DNA of 64,000 nt, taken from assembly GCF_007676755.1 (NCBI RefSeq), contig NZ_VEBK01000014.1, positions 43,482 to 107,481 on the forward strand, given 5' to 3'. The notes below the pieces were generated by a model that was not told the DNA's origin, searched no databases, and saw only the letters and a list, made by a program, of their open reading frames with translations. Each line of letters starts with the position of its first letter. Positions within the stretch are counted from its first letter, which is position 1. A program made the position numbers and the translations under genes. Below, piece after piece: positions 27,431-35,487 of this stretch. The stretch comes from Bacillus sp. FJAT-22090. Lineage in GTDB: Bacteria > Bacillota > Bacilli > Bacillales_A > Planococcaceae.

Positions 27431-30016
27431 ATGAAGAAGAATACAGTTAAAAAGACGGTCGTAGCCGCAGCTCTTGCGACATCATTACTAGCTTCTGCAA
27501 ATGTTGGTTTTGCGAGTAGCTCAATGCAAGACGTAGTGGATCAAGCGAGAAAAGATATGAAGGAAGCTGCTTACGCTTATGTAGTGCCTGCGCAAAAGGG
27601 GAAACTTGCAACAAGTAAGGATCTATATCCTGCGTTAAATAAAGCAAAAGCTAATTATGCTAAAGCGAAAGATGCAATCGTCAAATCGAATGCAAAAAAT
27701 AAAAATGTCCTATTAAAGGACTTAGAGGATTTATATAACGAAAGAATTACAAAAGGAATTGTTCCTTATATTGATGCTTATAATTATGCGGACAAGTATT
27801 TAAATCCTATCTTAGCGGATATCAAAGCTGCTGAAGCACAAAAAGATTGGGCGAAAGTGGAGAAATTATATCATCAATTATCTGTTCAATTGAAAAGTCG
27901 TACGGTCATTCTTTACCGTTTCACGGGAAAAGCAGCAAGAGATTTATTGTTAGATCAATATAAAGATCCAGCTAATAAAAAACGTGATCAGTTAATGGTG
28001 CCAGTAACTATTTATATGAAAGTAGTAGAAGCAGAAAAATTAATTGCTGCTGGTAAAAAAGAAGAGGCAGCGAAAGTGGTCGAATCCATTAAACCTCTAC
28101 TTGATAAAGTACCTTCAACAAGTAGTTTGCCAATGATGAACGAGTTGCTAGAAAAAGTAGCGGCTTTAAACGTAGCTCCTTCGGATGAGGCAGATACTGT
28201 ATCTTTACGTATTTTAGGTACTTCTGATATTCACACAAACATCGTGAACTATGATTATTACAAAGACACAGAGTCCAATAGTTTAGGACTTGCGAAAACA
28301 GCTACATTAATCAAGAATGCTCGAAAAGAAAATAGCAACACCCTATTATTTGACAATGGGGATGCAATCCAAGGTACTCCGCTTGGTTCTTATAAACAAG
28401 CTGTAGACAAGTTAGTTGATGGGGAAGAACACCCTTCTGTAACTGCGATGGAGCTTTTACAATATGATGGGGCTACTTTTGGTAACCATGAATTCAATTA
28501 TGGTCTGGATTATTTAGATGAAGTGATGGACGATGCAAACTTCCCATATGTGAATGCCAATATTCACGATGCGGCTAGTGGAAAGTTAATGTATAAGCCT
28601 TATGTGTTGATCGATAAAGAAGTGGTTGATTCGGAAGGTAAAAAGTCAACGATTAAAGTAGGGGTTACTGGAATTGTTCCTCCTCAAATTCTAAAATGGG
28701 ATAAAACTAATTTAGAAGGAAAAGTGACTGTCGAAGACTCGGTACAAGCTGTTACAGCAGTAGTGCCGGACATGCAAAAAGCAGGTGCGGATGTGATTGT
28801 CGTACTTTCTCACTCTGGTATTGGTGATGCAACACATGAAGTTGGGGAAGAGGATGTAACGTATTTACTTACTAAAATTAAAGGTGTAGATGCGATTATT
28901 ACTGGACATGCACACCAAGTATTCCCAGGAAAAGTAGATGCTTCACTTACAAATGTGAACATCGAAAATGGGACGATGAATGATGTACCAGTTGTTATGC
29001 CTGGTAAATTCGGTAGTCATTTAGGCGTAATTGATTTGAAATTGAAGAAAAATGGCGACGACTGGAAAGTAGTTTCGTCAAAAGCAGAGGTACGTACGAT
29101 TGCAAAAGATGCAACGGATGTCGATCAATCAGTAGTGAATGCAGTGAAAGAGGCGCATGAAGGGACAATCAACTATGTTCGTAAAGCAGTTGGAAAAACT
29201 ACAGCCGATATTCACAGTTATTTCTCACAAGTACAAGATGATCCATCTATCCAAATTGTAACAGACGCTCAAACAGCATATGTGAAAGCGAAAATTAAAG
29301 GAACAGCAAATGAAAATGTTCCAGTGCTTTCTGCTGGCGCACCGTTTAAAGCAGGAACAAGAAGCGACCCAGAATACTACACATACGTCCCTAAAGGTGA
29401 GCTTGCTATTAAAAACGTAGCGGATCTCTACCTCTATGACAATACAATCTCAACAGTGAAGCTTACGGGAGCAGATGTAAAAGAATGGTTGGAAATGTCT
29501 GCTGGTCAGTTCAACCAAATCGATCCAGCTAAAACTGGTGAGCAACAATTGATCAACACAGACTTCCGCTCATACAACTATGACGTGATTGACGGCGTAA
29601 CATACGAAATCGATGTTACACAACCAGCAAAATACGATGCAGACGGTAATCTTGTAAACAAAGATGCATCTCGTATCATAAACTTGCAATACAACGGCAA
29701 ACCAATCGACTTAAAACAAGCATTTATCGTAGCAACAAATAACTACCGTGCAAGCGGAACATTCCCAGGTGTTCGCAATGCAATGGAAATAGAGATTCAT
29801 CCGGATGAAAACCGTGAAATCATTATCGACTATATTCTAGCGGAGCAAACAATCGACCCATCCGCTGATGGCAACTGGAAATTTGCTGAATTGCCAGCAA
29901 AAGCACAAGTTGTGTTCGAATCTTCCAAACAAGCAGAAAAAGTTCTCCCAGCAGATGGTAATATCCAATATATTGGTGAGGGAACGGATGGATTTGGGAA
30001 GTACTCGATTAAATAA
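27431..30016 (+). CDS. SbsC-like wall-binding domain fused to 2',3'-cyclic phosphodiesterase/5'-nucleotidase
   Basis: 861-residue secreted enzyme. Signal peptide to about 28. Residues about 30-240 are a helical domain of the surface-layer SbsC type (for example KGIVPYIDAYNYADKYLNPI and LYRFTGKAARDLLLDQY), expected to attach the protein to wall polymers. Residues about 255-560 are a metallophosphatase domain: GTSDIHTNI, DNGDAIQGTPLG, GNHEFNYGLDYLD, LSHSGIGD and ITGHAHQVFPG supply the two-metal site. Residues about 590-830 are the 5'-nucleotidase C-terminal substrate-binding domain (AGAPFKAGTRSDPEYYTYV). It should release phosphate and nucleosides from extracellular nucleotides. The same N-terminal domain recurs at 31442. 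Confidence 0.9.
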   Translation: MKKNTVKKTVVAAALATSLLASANVGFASSSMQDVVDQARKDMKEAAYAYVVPAQKGKLATSKDLYPALNKAKANYAKAKDAIVKSNAKNKNVLLKDLEDLYNERITKGIVPYIDAYNYADKYLNPILADIKAAEAQKDWAKVEKLYHQLSVQLKSRTVILYRFTGKAARDLLLDQYKDPANKKRDQLMVPVTIYMKVVEAEKLIAAGKKEEAAKVVESIKPLLDKVPSTSSLPMMNELLEKVAALNVAPSDEADTVSLRILGTSDIHTNIVNYDYYKDTESNSLGLAKTATLIKNARKENSNTLLFDNGDAIQGTPLGSYKQAVDKLVDGEEHPSVTAMELLQYDGATFGNHEFNYGLDYLDEVMDDANFPYVNANIHDAASGKLMYKPYVLIDKEVVDSEGKKSTIKVGVTGIVPPQILKWDKTNLEGKVTVEDSVQAVTAVVPDMQKAGADVIVVLSHSGIGDATHEVGEEDVTYLLTKIKGVDAIITGHAHQVFPGKVDASLTNVNIENGTMNDVPVVMPGKFGSHLGVIDLKLKKNGDDWKVVSSKAEVRTIAKDATDVDQSVVNAVKEAHEGTINYVRKAVGKTTADIHSYFSQVQDDPSIQIVTDAQTAYVKAKIKGTANENVPVLSAGAPFKAGTRSDPEYYTYVPKGELAIKNVADLYLYDNTISTVKLTGADVKEWLEMSAGQFNQIDPAKTGEQQLINTDFRSYNYDVIDGVTYEIDVTQPAKYDADGNLVNKDASRIINLQYNGKPIDLKQAFIVATNNYRASGTFPGVRNAMEIEIHPDENREIIIDYILAEQTIDPSADGNWKFAELPAKAQVVFESSKQAEKVLPADGNIQYIGEGTDGFGKYSIK

Positions 30017-30028
30017 ATGAATATATGA

Positions 30029-30069
30029 AAAGCAGCAGCTAGAGTGAAAACTTTGGCTGTTGTTTTTTT
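30029..30069 (+). terminator. Terminator of the nucleotidase gene
   Basis: AGCAGCAGC and GGCTGTTGTT form a stem with G-U pairs around a loop containing AGAGTGAAAAC, followed by TTTTTT. The loop sequence CTAGAGTGAAAAC also occurs in the terminator at 32684, after the paralogous gene. Confidence 0.75.
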
Positions 30070-30073
30070 ATCT

Positions 30074-30117
30074 TCCCTGTGTGAGAAACAATTCTGAATT
30101 TTGTCTTACACAGGGAC
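30074..30117. repeat. Dispersed palindromic repeat, near-complete copy
   Basis: Arms TCCCTGTGTGAGAAACAATT and AATTTTGTCTTACACAGGGA form an almost perfect stem around a central TC-TG. Belongs to the intergenic family described in the findings. It lies directly after the terminator of the nucleotidase gene. Confidence 0.85.
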
Positions 30118-30130
30118 ATAATACTTCCAG

Positions 30131-30159
30131 GTGATACATAGAACTCCATATGTTATAAT
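30131..30159 (+). promoter_or_regulatory. Sigma-A-like promoter for the SLAP gene
   Basis: GTGATA (30131) and TATAAT (30154) with a 17-bp spacer, 36 bp before the TTG start at 30195. Confidence 0.55.
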
Positions 30160-30194
30160 GGTATCAAGTTTTTATTTTGAAAGGAATGTTCCTA

Positions 30195-31034
30195 TTGTTT
30201 AAACCGAAAAAAGCAAATCAACCGAAGTTAACAAATAGATTAAAAACAATGTTAGAGTTTAGTGAAAACTGGAGTATGGATCAACAAGAGCGTTACGTTT
30301 TCCAATACTACCACAACAAGCTGAAAGGATTGGATCCTAACCAAATCAACATTCATGGTGTGGAATTACATAAAACAGCTGAAGGCTTTATCATGACTGC
30401 TATTATCCGTCATTCTTTAGAAAAAAAATTGAATCTACAAGATATTCGATTAGTAGTACGTAATACAGAAGGTAAAGAGCTTGCAAGAAAAGATTTCAAT
30501 ATGGAGTACTTTGGTGTATTGAACTCATTAAGAGCTCGTCCATGGATATTCGAGTTTGAAAATGAGTCTTTGTTAGTGTCAGAGGACGAAATCAATGACA
30601 AAATGGAATTTGAAGTTGTATTTGAAATTCAAGAACCTGCAGTATCTCAATTTTCATTACAACTAGATGAAAATTGGTCTAATGGCTTAAATGAAGAACA
30701 AAAAACTTCTTTAGAAAACACACTTGCTGAGATGGAACCAACAAAGCAAGATGAAATTTCTGTCTCTGCTTTCAACTTAGAAGAAACAGAAGAGGGCGTA
30801 AGTGTTTATGTACTTATTCGCAACGCATTCAACGAAGAAATAACAATTAGCAACCTACCATTACAATTGTTCGATGCAACTGGTGAATTAGTAGCTCAGC
30901 TTGGATTCCCATTAGAGCAGTTCACAGTAAACCCGACTAACGCACGTCCGGTAAGCTTACATTTCCCTCAATCAGTGTTTAAGAAAGAAAATCCAGATTG
31001 GACAAGCTGGAATATTCAACTTACTGCTCAGTAA
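30195..31034 (+). CDS. SLAP-domain protein (accessory Sec S-layer assembly family)
   Basis: 279-residue protein without a signal peptide, made of two copies of the SLAP-type module: about residues 35-150 (FSENWSMDQQERYVF...INIHGVELHKTAEGF...SLRARPWIFEF) and about 158-278 (LDENWSNGLNEEQKTSLENT...ISVSAFNLEETEEGV...TNARPVSLHFP). This pair of modules is what I know from accessory Sec system S-layer assembly proteins. TTG 30195 is preferred, nine bases after AAAGGA; ATG 30186 abuts that site. It lies between two proteins with SbsC-like wall-binding domains, which fits a role in S-layer or wall protein assembly. The secA2/secY2 genes usual in such loci are not in the window. Confidence 0.8.
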   Translation: MFKPKKANQPKLTNRLKTMLEFSENWSMDQQERYVFQYYHNKLKGLDPNQINIHGVELHKTAEGFIMTAIIRHSLEKKLNLQDIRLVVRNTEGKELARKDFNMEYFGVLNSLRARPWIFEFENESLLVSEDEINDKMEFEVVFEIQEPAVSQFSLQLDENWSNGLNEEQKTSLENTLAEMEPTKQDEISVSAFNLEETEEGVSVYVLIRNAFNEEITISNLPLQLFDATGELVAQLGFPLEQFTVNPTNARPVSLHFPQSVFKKENPDWTSWNIQLTAQ

Positions 31035-31110
31035 TATTTTCCTATATTGGTGACCACTCAATAGTTAAAAACTTTTATACTGAATTGCATAGAATTTGTT
31101 AAAAAGATAG

Positions 31111-31149
31111 AAGTAACCAAGTTATAAAAAAACTTGGTTACTTTTTTTG
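31111..31149 (+). terminator. Terminator of the SLAP gene
   Basis: AAGTAACCAAGTT and AACTTGGTTACTT form a perfect 13-bp stem with a 7-base loop, followed by T's. Confidence 0.92.
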
Positions 31150-31327
31150 TATGTGTTAAATGTTTTTTGTGAATTAATTTGAATTCCTATGAATCGTTCT
31201 TATTTATAAGTTAACAATGCTCAAGAAAAAAATGAATAATTTGAAGTATAGGAGTTTTAAACTAGAATAATAAGGGTATGAAATTTTAAGGGGCTGAAAA
31301 TTTAGAATTGTAAAACAATAATTTCTG

Positions 31328-31402
31328 GCCTAGTACATAATGAAATGGGGGAATGATTCAAATCGCAGGGAGATTATCTAGGCGGGACAGTATTTATTAT
31401 GT
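31328..31402 (+). promoter_or_regulatory. Possible pseudoknotted leader of the SbsC-like gene
   Basis: GCCTAG (31328) can pair with CTAGGC (31378), and ACATAAT (31335), inside that loop, can pair with ATTATGT (31396) outside it: an H-type pseudoknot geometry. It ends about 40 bp before the start at 31442. Helices are short, so the evidence is weak. Confidence 0.25.
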
Positions 31403-31441
31403 GAACGATCATAGTTTTCAACAAACAAGAGGAGGAGAAAC

Positions 31442-32578
31442 ATGAGTAAGCGTCTAATGAAACAAACGGTAGCATCGGTATTATTAACGGCATCTGTATT
31501 ATCATTTTCCCCAACTGTTTTGGGTGCATCAAATTCTGTTGACCAATCGGTTAACAAGGTGAAGGCGGAGTTGAACAAGGCACCTACTTATTATGTGTAT
31601 CCATCACTTGAAGAAAAACTTGTACCAAGTAACGAATTGTATTCCGTTTTAAACAGCGCAAAGAAAAATTATCAACTTACTAGAAGTGCAATAGTTTCCT
31701 CAAAACTTTCTGCATCCCAGAAACAAGCCAAGTTGAAAGAAATCGATGATCTTTATAGTGAAAAAGTTTCAAAAGGATTAGTGCCATATATAGATGCTTA
31801 CAATTATGCAACAAAATATTTAGTCCCGATTATGAACGAAATTAAAGCCGCACAAGCTAGAAATGATTTTGCGGCAGTAGAAGCAGCATATCACAAACTA
31901 TCATTCCAATTAAAAGGCCGAACAGCAATTCTATATCGCTTCTCAGGTAAAGCAGCACGTGATCTTCTGTTAGAACAATATAAAAAGCCAGCAGATGCCA
32001 AACGTGATGAATTAATGGTTCCCGTTACAATTTATATGGAAATCCTAAAAACGAAAGATTTATTAGCTGTAGGCAAAAAAGAAGAAGCTAAAAAAGCATA
32101 TGCCGAAATTAATGCTCTATTAGATCGCCTTCCTAATGCAGCTACCAATAAATTCGTTGCCGCTCTGTTGGATGAAGTAGCTAAATTGAAAGCGGTAGTG
32201 GATGAAGCTACAGCGACACCTCAACAAGTATTCGATGCAAAAATCACCAGTTTAGCAACGGAACTTAATAAAACCCTATGGGATAAAATTACAACATCAT
32301 CAGGCGGTTCTAACTCCTTAACTGTTGTTATTAAAGAAGATGCACCACTTGCCCAATTGTTAGGAAAAGAATTCTATCAAACATTTATTAATCACCTAGG
32401 TGTAACCAAAGTAAATGAATTTGATCCATTATCTACTGAAGCGGTGAACTCACTTTTATCTAAATTTCCAGCAGGAACAGACTCACTGGAAGATTTAAAA
32501 GGACAAACAGTCACTTTTCCTATCACTGTGAACGATGGTTCCGAACTAAAAGTAAACTTCACTATTTATTTTCAATAA
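31442..32578 (+). CDS. Secreted protein with SbsC-like wall-binding domain and unknown C-terminus
   Basis: 378 residues, signal peptide to about 29 (ending VLGA). Residues about 32-255 align with the N-terminal domain of the nucleotidase at 27431 (shared GLVPYIDAYNYATKYL, LYRFSGKAARDLLLEQYKKP, LMVPVTIYMEI), so it is a wall-associated S-layer-type protein. The last 115 residues (AKITSLATELNKTLWDKI...GSELKVNFTIYFQ) form a separate small domain I do not recognise. ATG follows GAGGAGGAG. A terminator related to that of the nucleotidase gene follows, supporting duplication of the whole 5' and 3' frame with replacement of the effector part. Confidence 0.75.
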   Translation: MSKRLMKQTVASVLLTASVLSFSPTVLGASNSVDQSVNKVKAELNKAPTYYVYPSLEEKLVPSNELYSVLNSAKKNYQLTRSAIVSSKLSASQKQAKLKEIDDLYSEKVSKGLVPYIDAYNYATKYLVPIMNEIKAAQARNDFAAVEAAYHKLSFQLKGRTAILYRFSGKAARDLLLEQYKKPADAKRDELMVPVTIYMEILKTKDLLAVGKKEEAKKAYAEINALLDRLPNAATNKFVAALLDEVAKLKAVVDEATATPQQVFDAKITSLATELNKTLWDKITTSSGGSNSLTVVIKEDAPLAQLLGKEFYQTFINHLGVTKVNEFDPLSTEAVNSLLSKFPAGTDSLEDLKGQTVTFPITVNDGSELKVNFTIYFQ

Positions 32579-32683
32579 GTCATTATTTATACATTAAAAA
32601 TAAATGAGTCATTTTAAAATTGGCTGAAATAATGAAATGCCACCGTATAGGAAATAATTGTAACAATTAAATATAGTTCAAGA

Positions 32684-32729
32684 AAAAAGCAACAGCTAGA
32701 GTGAAAACACTTCTCCTGTTGCTTTTTTT
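32684..32729 (+). terminator. Terminator of the SbsC-like gene
   Basis: AAAAAGCAACAG pairs with CTGTTGCTTTTT around a loop starting CTAGAGTGAAAAC. The loop is shared with the terminator at 30029. Confidence 0.85.
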
Positions 32730-33011
32730 GTCTTTATGAAAAAATTATCTAGAAATGCATCTAGCATAAATTGTTAATTAGAAAACGATTCTGACCTTTG
32801 TGGACAATACAGAAGTGTTCTATTAAGATACAATTATAGTGAAAATAACTTTTTCTACACTATTCACTCTTCATTTTCTAATAGATTTCTCCAAGTTCCC
32901 AACTTCACTTGATTAAGCCTTATTAGGTAATGAGGTTGCTATGCCAAAAAAGGTGTTTTCTTTATACTAGGGATAATAATAGGAAAAATAAATAATGATG
33001 AAAGCCGGTGT
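32730..33011. other. Intergenic region before the DegT aminotransferase
   Basis: No ORF, hairpin or repeat I can support. Contains GCATCTAGCATAAATTG and AT-rich stretches; promoter position unclear. Confidence 0.3.
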
Positions 33012-34139
33012 ATGATGGAATTCAGAGATTTAAAGACTCAATATCAAACATATAAACAAGAAATCGACGCTGCGATACAAAAAGTTGTCACGGAAACAAA
33101 CTTCATTGGTGGTAACGAAGTAAAAGAGCTAGAACAACAATTAGCAGATTATGTTGGAGTAAAACACTGTATTTCCTGTGCGAATGGAACAGAAGCAATG
33201 ACATTGGTAATGATGTCTTGGGGAATCAAAAAGGGTGACGCGGTATTTATACCGGATTTCACATTCTTTTCAACAGGAGAAATTGTATCGTTTTTAGGTG
33301 CAACTCCTGTTTTCGTAGATGTAGATAGAGAAACGTTTAATATCGATACGATTAAATTGGAAGAAGCTATTATTAAAACGATTGAAGAAGGAAAATTGAC
33401 TCCAAAGGTTATCATTCCTGTTGATTTGTTTGGACTTCCAGCAAACTATCCGGAGATCGAAAGAATTGCTAAAAAGTATGATTTGTTAGTATTAGAGGAT
33501 GGTGCTCAAGGTTTTGGTGGTAATATTAATGGAAAAAGAGCATGTAGTTTTGGAGATGCCGCTACTACTTCGTTCTTTCCAGCTAAACCATTAGGCTGTT
33601 ACGGTGATGGTGGAGCTATTTTTACTAATGATGATAAATTGGCAGAACTACTCACGTCTTTAAAAGTTCACGGAAAAGGCGAGAATAAGTACGATAATGT
33701 TAGAATTGGCGTTAACTCTAGGTTAGACACTATTCAAGCAGCAGTACTACAAGTAAAACTTAAAGCATTTATCGATCATGAAGTGGAAGATGTCAACCGA
33801 GTATATAGCTTATACAATGAGAGATTGAATGGAATTGTTGAAACTCCATTTATACCAGACGGATTTTATTCAAGTTTTGCCCAATATACGATTAAGCTAA
33901 AGGGCAATGAACAGCGGGATGGCTTACAGGCTAAACTAAAAGAGTATGATATTCCTAGTATGGTTTATTATGTTAAGCCAATGCATAAACAAGATGCTTT
34001 TACATATCTGGATATCAATGATCAAGACTTTGAAATTACTAATAAACTTTGTGATACAGTACTGTCATTACCGATGCATCCTTATTTGAGCGAAGAGGAA
34101 GTTGATAAAGTTTGTGATGTGATTAAAGAATTTAATTGA
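33012..34139 (+). CDS. DegT/DnrJ/EryC1/StrS-family sugar aminotransferase
   Basis: 375-residue PLP enzyme acting on a keto-sugar nucleotide. Visible: SCANGTEAMTLVMMSWGI at about 56, PDFTFFSTGEIVSFLGATPV, PLP-contact EDGAQGFGGN at about 162, and the Schiff-base Lys in TSFFPAKPLGCYGDGGA at about 185. NSRLDTIQAAVLQVKLK follows. It is of the WbpE/ArnB-like branch and clearly different from the aminotransferase at 9017. It stands alone, far from the polysaccharide cluster, so its pathway is unclear; it may modify another surface glycan. A broken copy of its first 50 codons lies at 49039. Two adjacent ATGs occur (33015 and the upstream codon at 33012); ATG after the weak GGTG site is uncertain by one codon. 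Confidence 0.88.
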   Translation: MMEFRDLKTQYQTYKQEIDAAIQKVVTETNFIGGNEVKELEQQLADYVGVKHCISCANGTEAMTLVMMSWGIKKGDAVFIPDFTFFSTGEIVSFLGATPVFVDVDRETFNIDTIKLEEAIIKTIEEGKLTPKVIIPVDLFGLPANYPEIERIAKKYDLLVLEDGAQGFGGNINGKRACSFGDAATTSFFPAKPLGCYGDGGAIFTNDDKLAELLTSLKVHGKGENKYDNVRIGVNSRLDTIQAAVLQVKLKAFIDHEVEDVNRVYSLYNERLNGIVETPFIPDGFYSSFAQYTIKLKGNEQRDGLQAKLKEYDIPSMVYYVKPMHKQDAFTYLDINDQDFEITNKLCDTVLSLPMHPYLSEEEVDKVCDVIKEFN

Positions 34140-34156
34140 AATTTGAGGTAAGAATT

Positions 34157-34188
34157 AGCCGCTGGGTTGCTTTCAGCGGCTTTGTTTG
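34157..34188 (+). terminator. Terminator of the DegT gene
   Basis: AGCCGCTG and CAGCGGCT form an 8-bp GC-rich stem followed by TTGTTTGTT, 18 bp after the stop. Confidence 0.75.
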
Positions 34189-34195
34189 TTGTAAA

Positions 34196-34292
34196 GTGTC
34201 CCTGTGCAAGAAACAATTCTAGACTATTATGTCAGTATACTTAAATTTGCTTGAAATAGATAAGCACGAATTAACGTCCGCCAATGCTTTTC
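34196..34292 (+). repeat. Dispersed repeat, long half copy
   Basis: Begins GTGTCCCTGTGCAAGAAACA and, unlike the palindromic copies, continues into a tail ending GAAATAGATAAGCACGAATT and AACGTCC. The same head and tail occur at 43514-43599. Confidence 0.75.
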
Positions 34293-34462
34293 TTTTTTTG
34301 ATATAAGCTCTTTTTAGGGCAAAACCCCGCAAACATCTCCAACGCATGTAGCGTAAACCATTCTACACGATTAATAACGTATCTGGACAGTTTCATTATT
34401 GTTTGTCCTATCAATCGACCACCGTATAATTTACTTAATCTTATTACGTTGCCACGCGACAC
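34271..34462 (-). CDS. Doubtful small ORF, 63 residues
   Basis: Basic, with sensible composition: GTG start, IRLSKLYGGRLIGQTIMKL, then VEWFTLHALEMFAGFCPKK and a basic tail. Only a weak ribosome site (AGTAAG) precedes it, and its 3' end overlaps the tail of a dispersed repeat. Local base composition is less AT-rich than its surroundings. I do not recognise it; it could be a remnant of transferred DNA. Confidence 0.25.
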   Translation of the reverse strand: MSRGNVIRLSKLYGGRLIGQTIMKLSRYVINRVEWFTLHALEMFAGFCPKKSLYQKKKSIGGR

Positions 34463-34504
34463 CTTACTTTACGCAGGTGGCCCCTAGGAATGATAATCTA
34501 ACCC

Positions 34505-35341
34505 TTAACGTTTTGTTGATCTCTCTTCATTTAAAAAATACTTAAACATATCAGTTTCAGCCACCGTCTTATCAGCACGATTCATTACCTCGCTAAGAAT
34601 AGAATTAATTAGAGATAATGTAACCGGTCCTTTTTCTAATAAAGGATTATTTCCTACTTCCACCAAGATAACTATGTCAGCATAATCGACTATAGGTGCT
34701 AACCTTGAATCGGTAAAAACTATAACTTTTACCCCTTTTTTCTTTGCATCTTCTGCAAATCTTATTGTATCAAGAGCGTATCTCGGAAAAGAAAAGATGA
34801 TAACACAGGATTCCCTAGGGAGGTAATCAAAGACTAAAGCATCTGTTTCAGGACGGTACAGAGATGCATTTCCTAATGTGTAATTTAGGTTAAAAAACAA
34901 CCAATGAGCAAAAACAAATGACTGATAATAACCAGCTATGACAATTCGTTCACTTTTAAGAAGTGTTTCAACAATGATTTCGAGTTTTTCAACATCTAGA
35001 GCTTTAATATTACTATTTAAAAGGTTCACATCCCTTGTAATATGTTCTCCAAAATGATTTAAGCTACTATTTTCCTCCTTCAAACTTTCATTACAGTTAT
35101 TAGACTTAGTTAAAAGATGATTAATTACATCTTTTTGAAGCATATTAAAACCTTCATAGCCAATAGATTTACTAAAACGAATGACCATAGTCTCGCTAAC
35201 TCCAATTATTTCTCCAATTTGTTTAGAGGAGTGTGTAGCGAAAATAGTTGGAGTACTGAGCAAAGAATCTCCCACTTTTTTTAATCCTTTTGTTAAACTA
35301 GGAAATTGTTTTTTTGTATTTATTATAAATTTTGAGTCCAT
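34505..35341 (-). CDS. RpiR/MurR-family transcriptional regulator
   Basis: 278 residues from ATG 35341 (AGAGAGAG upstream); a TTG further upstream would add 18 residues that do not belong to the family. N-terminal HTH_6 domain (about 1-80) with TPTIFATHSSKQIGEIIGV and SETMVIRFSKSIGYEGF, then a SIS sugar/ligand-binding domain (about 120-250) with RIVIAGYYQSFVFAHWLFF and VIIFSFPRYALDTIRFAE. RpiR proteins usually bind phosphosugars or related effectors. Divergent from the peptide ABC transporter genes with 146 bp between starts, so it most likely controls that operon and itself. Confidence 0.88.
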   Translation of the reverse strand: MDSKFIINTKKQFPSLTKGLKKVGDSLLSTPTIFATHSSKQIGEIIGVSETMVIRFSKSIGYEGFNMLQKDVINHLLTKSNNCNESLKEENSSLNHFGEHITRDVNLLNSNIKALDVEKLEIIVETLLKSERIVIAGYYQSFVFAHWLFFNLNYTLGNASLYRPETDALVFDYLPRESCVIIFSFPRYALDTIRFAEDAKKKGVKVIVFTDSRLAPIVDYADIVILVEVGNNPLLEKGPVTLSLINSILSEVMNRADKTVAETDMFKYFLNEERSTKR

Positions 35342-35389
35342 CGTTTTTCTCTCTCTTCTGAAATTTTGGTGTTTTAAAAATATTTTGTG

Positions 35390-35418
35390 TTGCAATAAAG
35401 TATAACCTTCATTATAAT
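35390..35418 (+). promoter_or_regulatory. Sigma-A-like promoter of the ABC transporter operon
   Basis: TTGCAA (35390) and TATAAT (35413) with a 17-bp spacer, 70 bp before the start of the binding-protein gene. The -35 box is about 50 bp from the divergent rpiR-type start, so a regulator bound here could affect both genes. Confidence 0.7.
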
Positions 35419-35487
35419 GATTAACAAGTCCAAACTTTCAGAAAATTCAATGAGAGAGAGGAAAATTAAAGTTATGGGGGAAATTAG

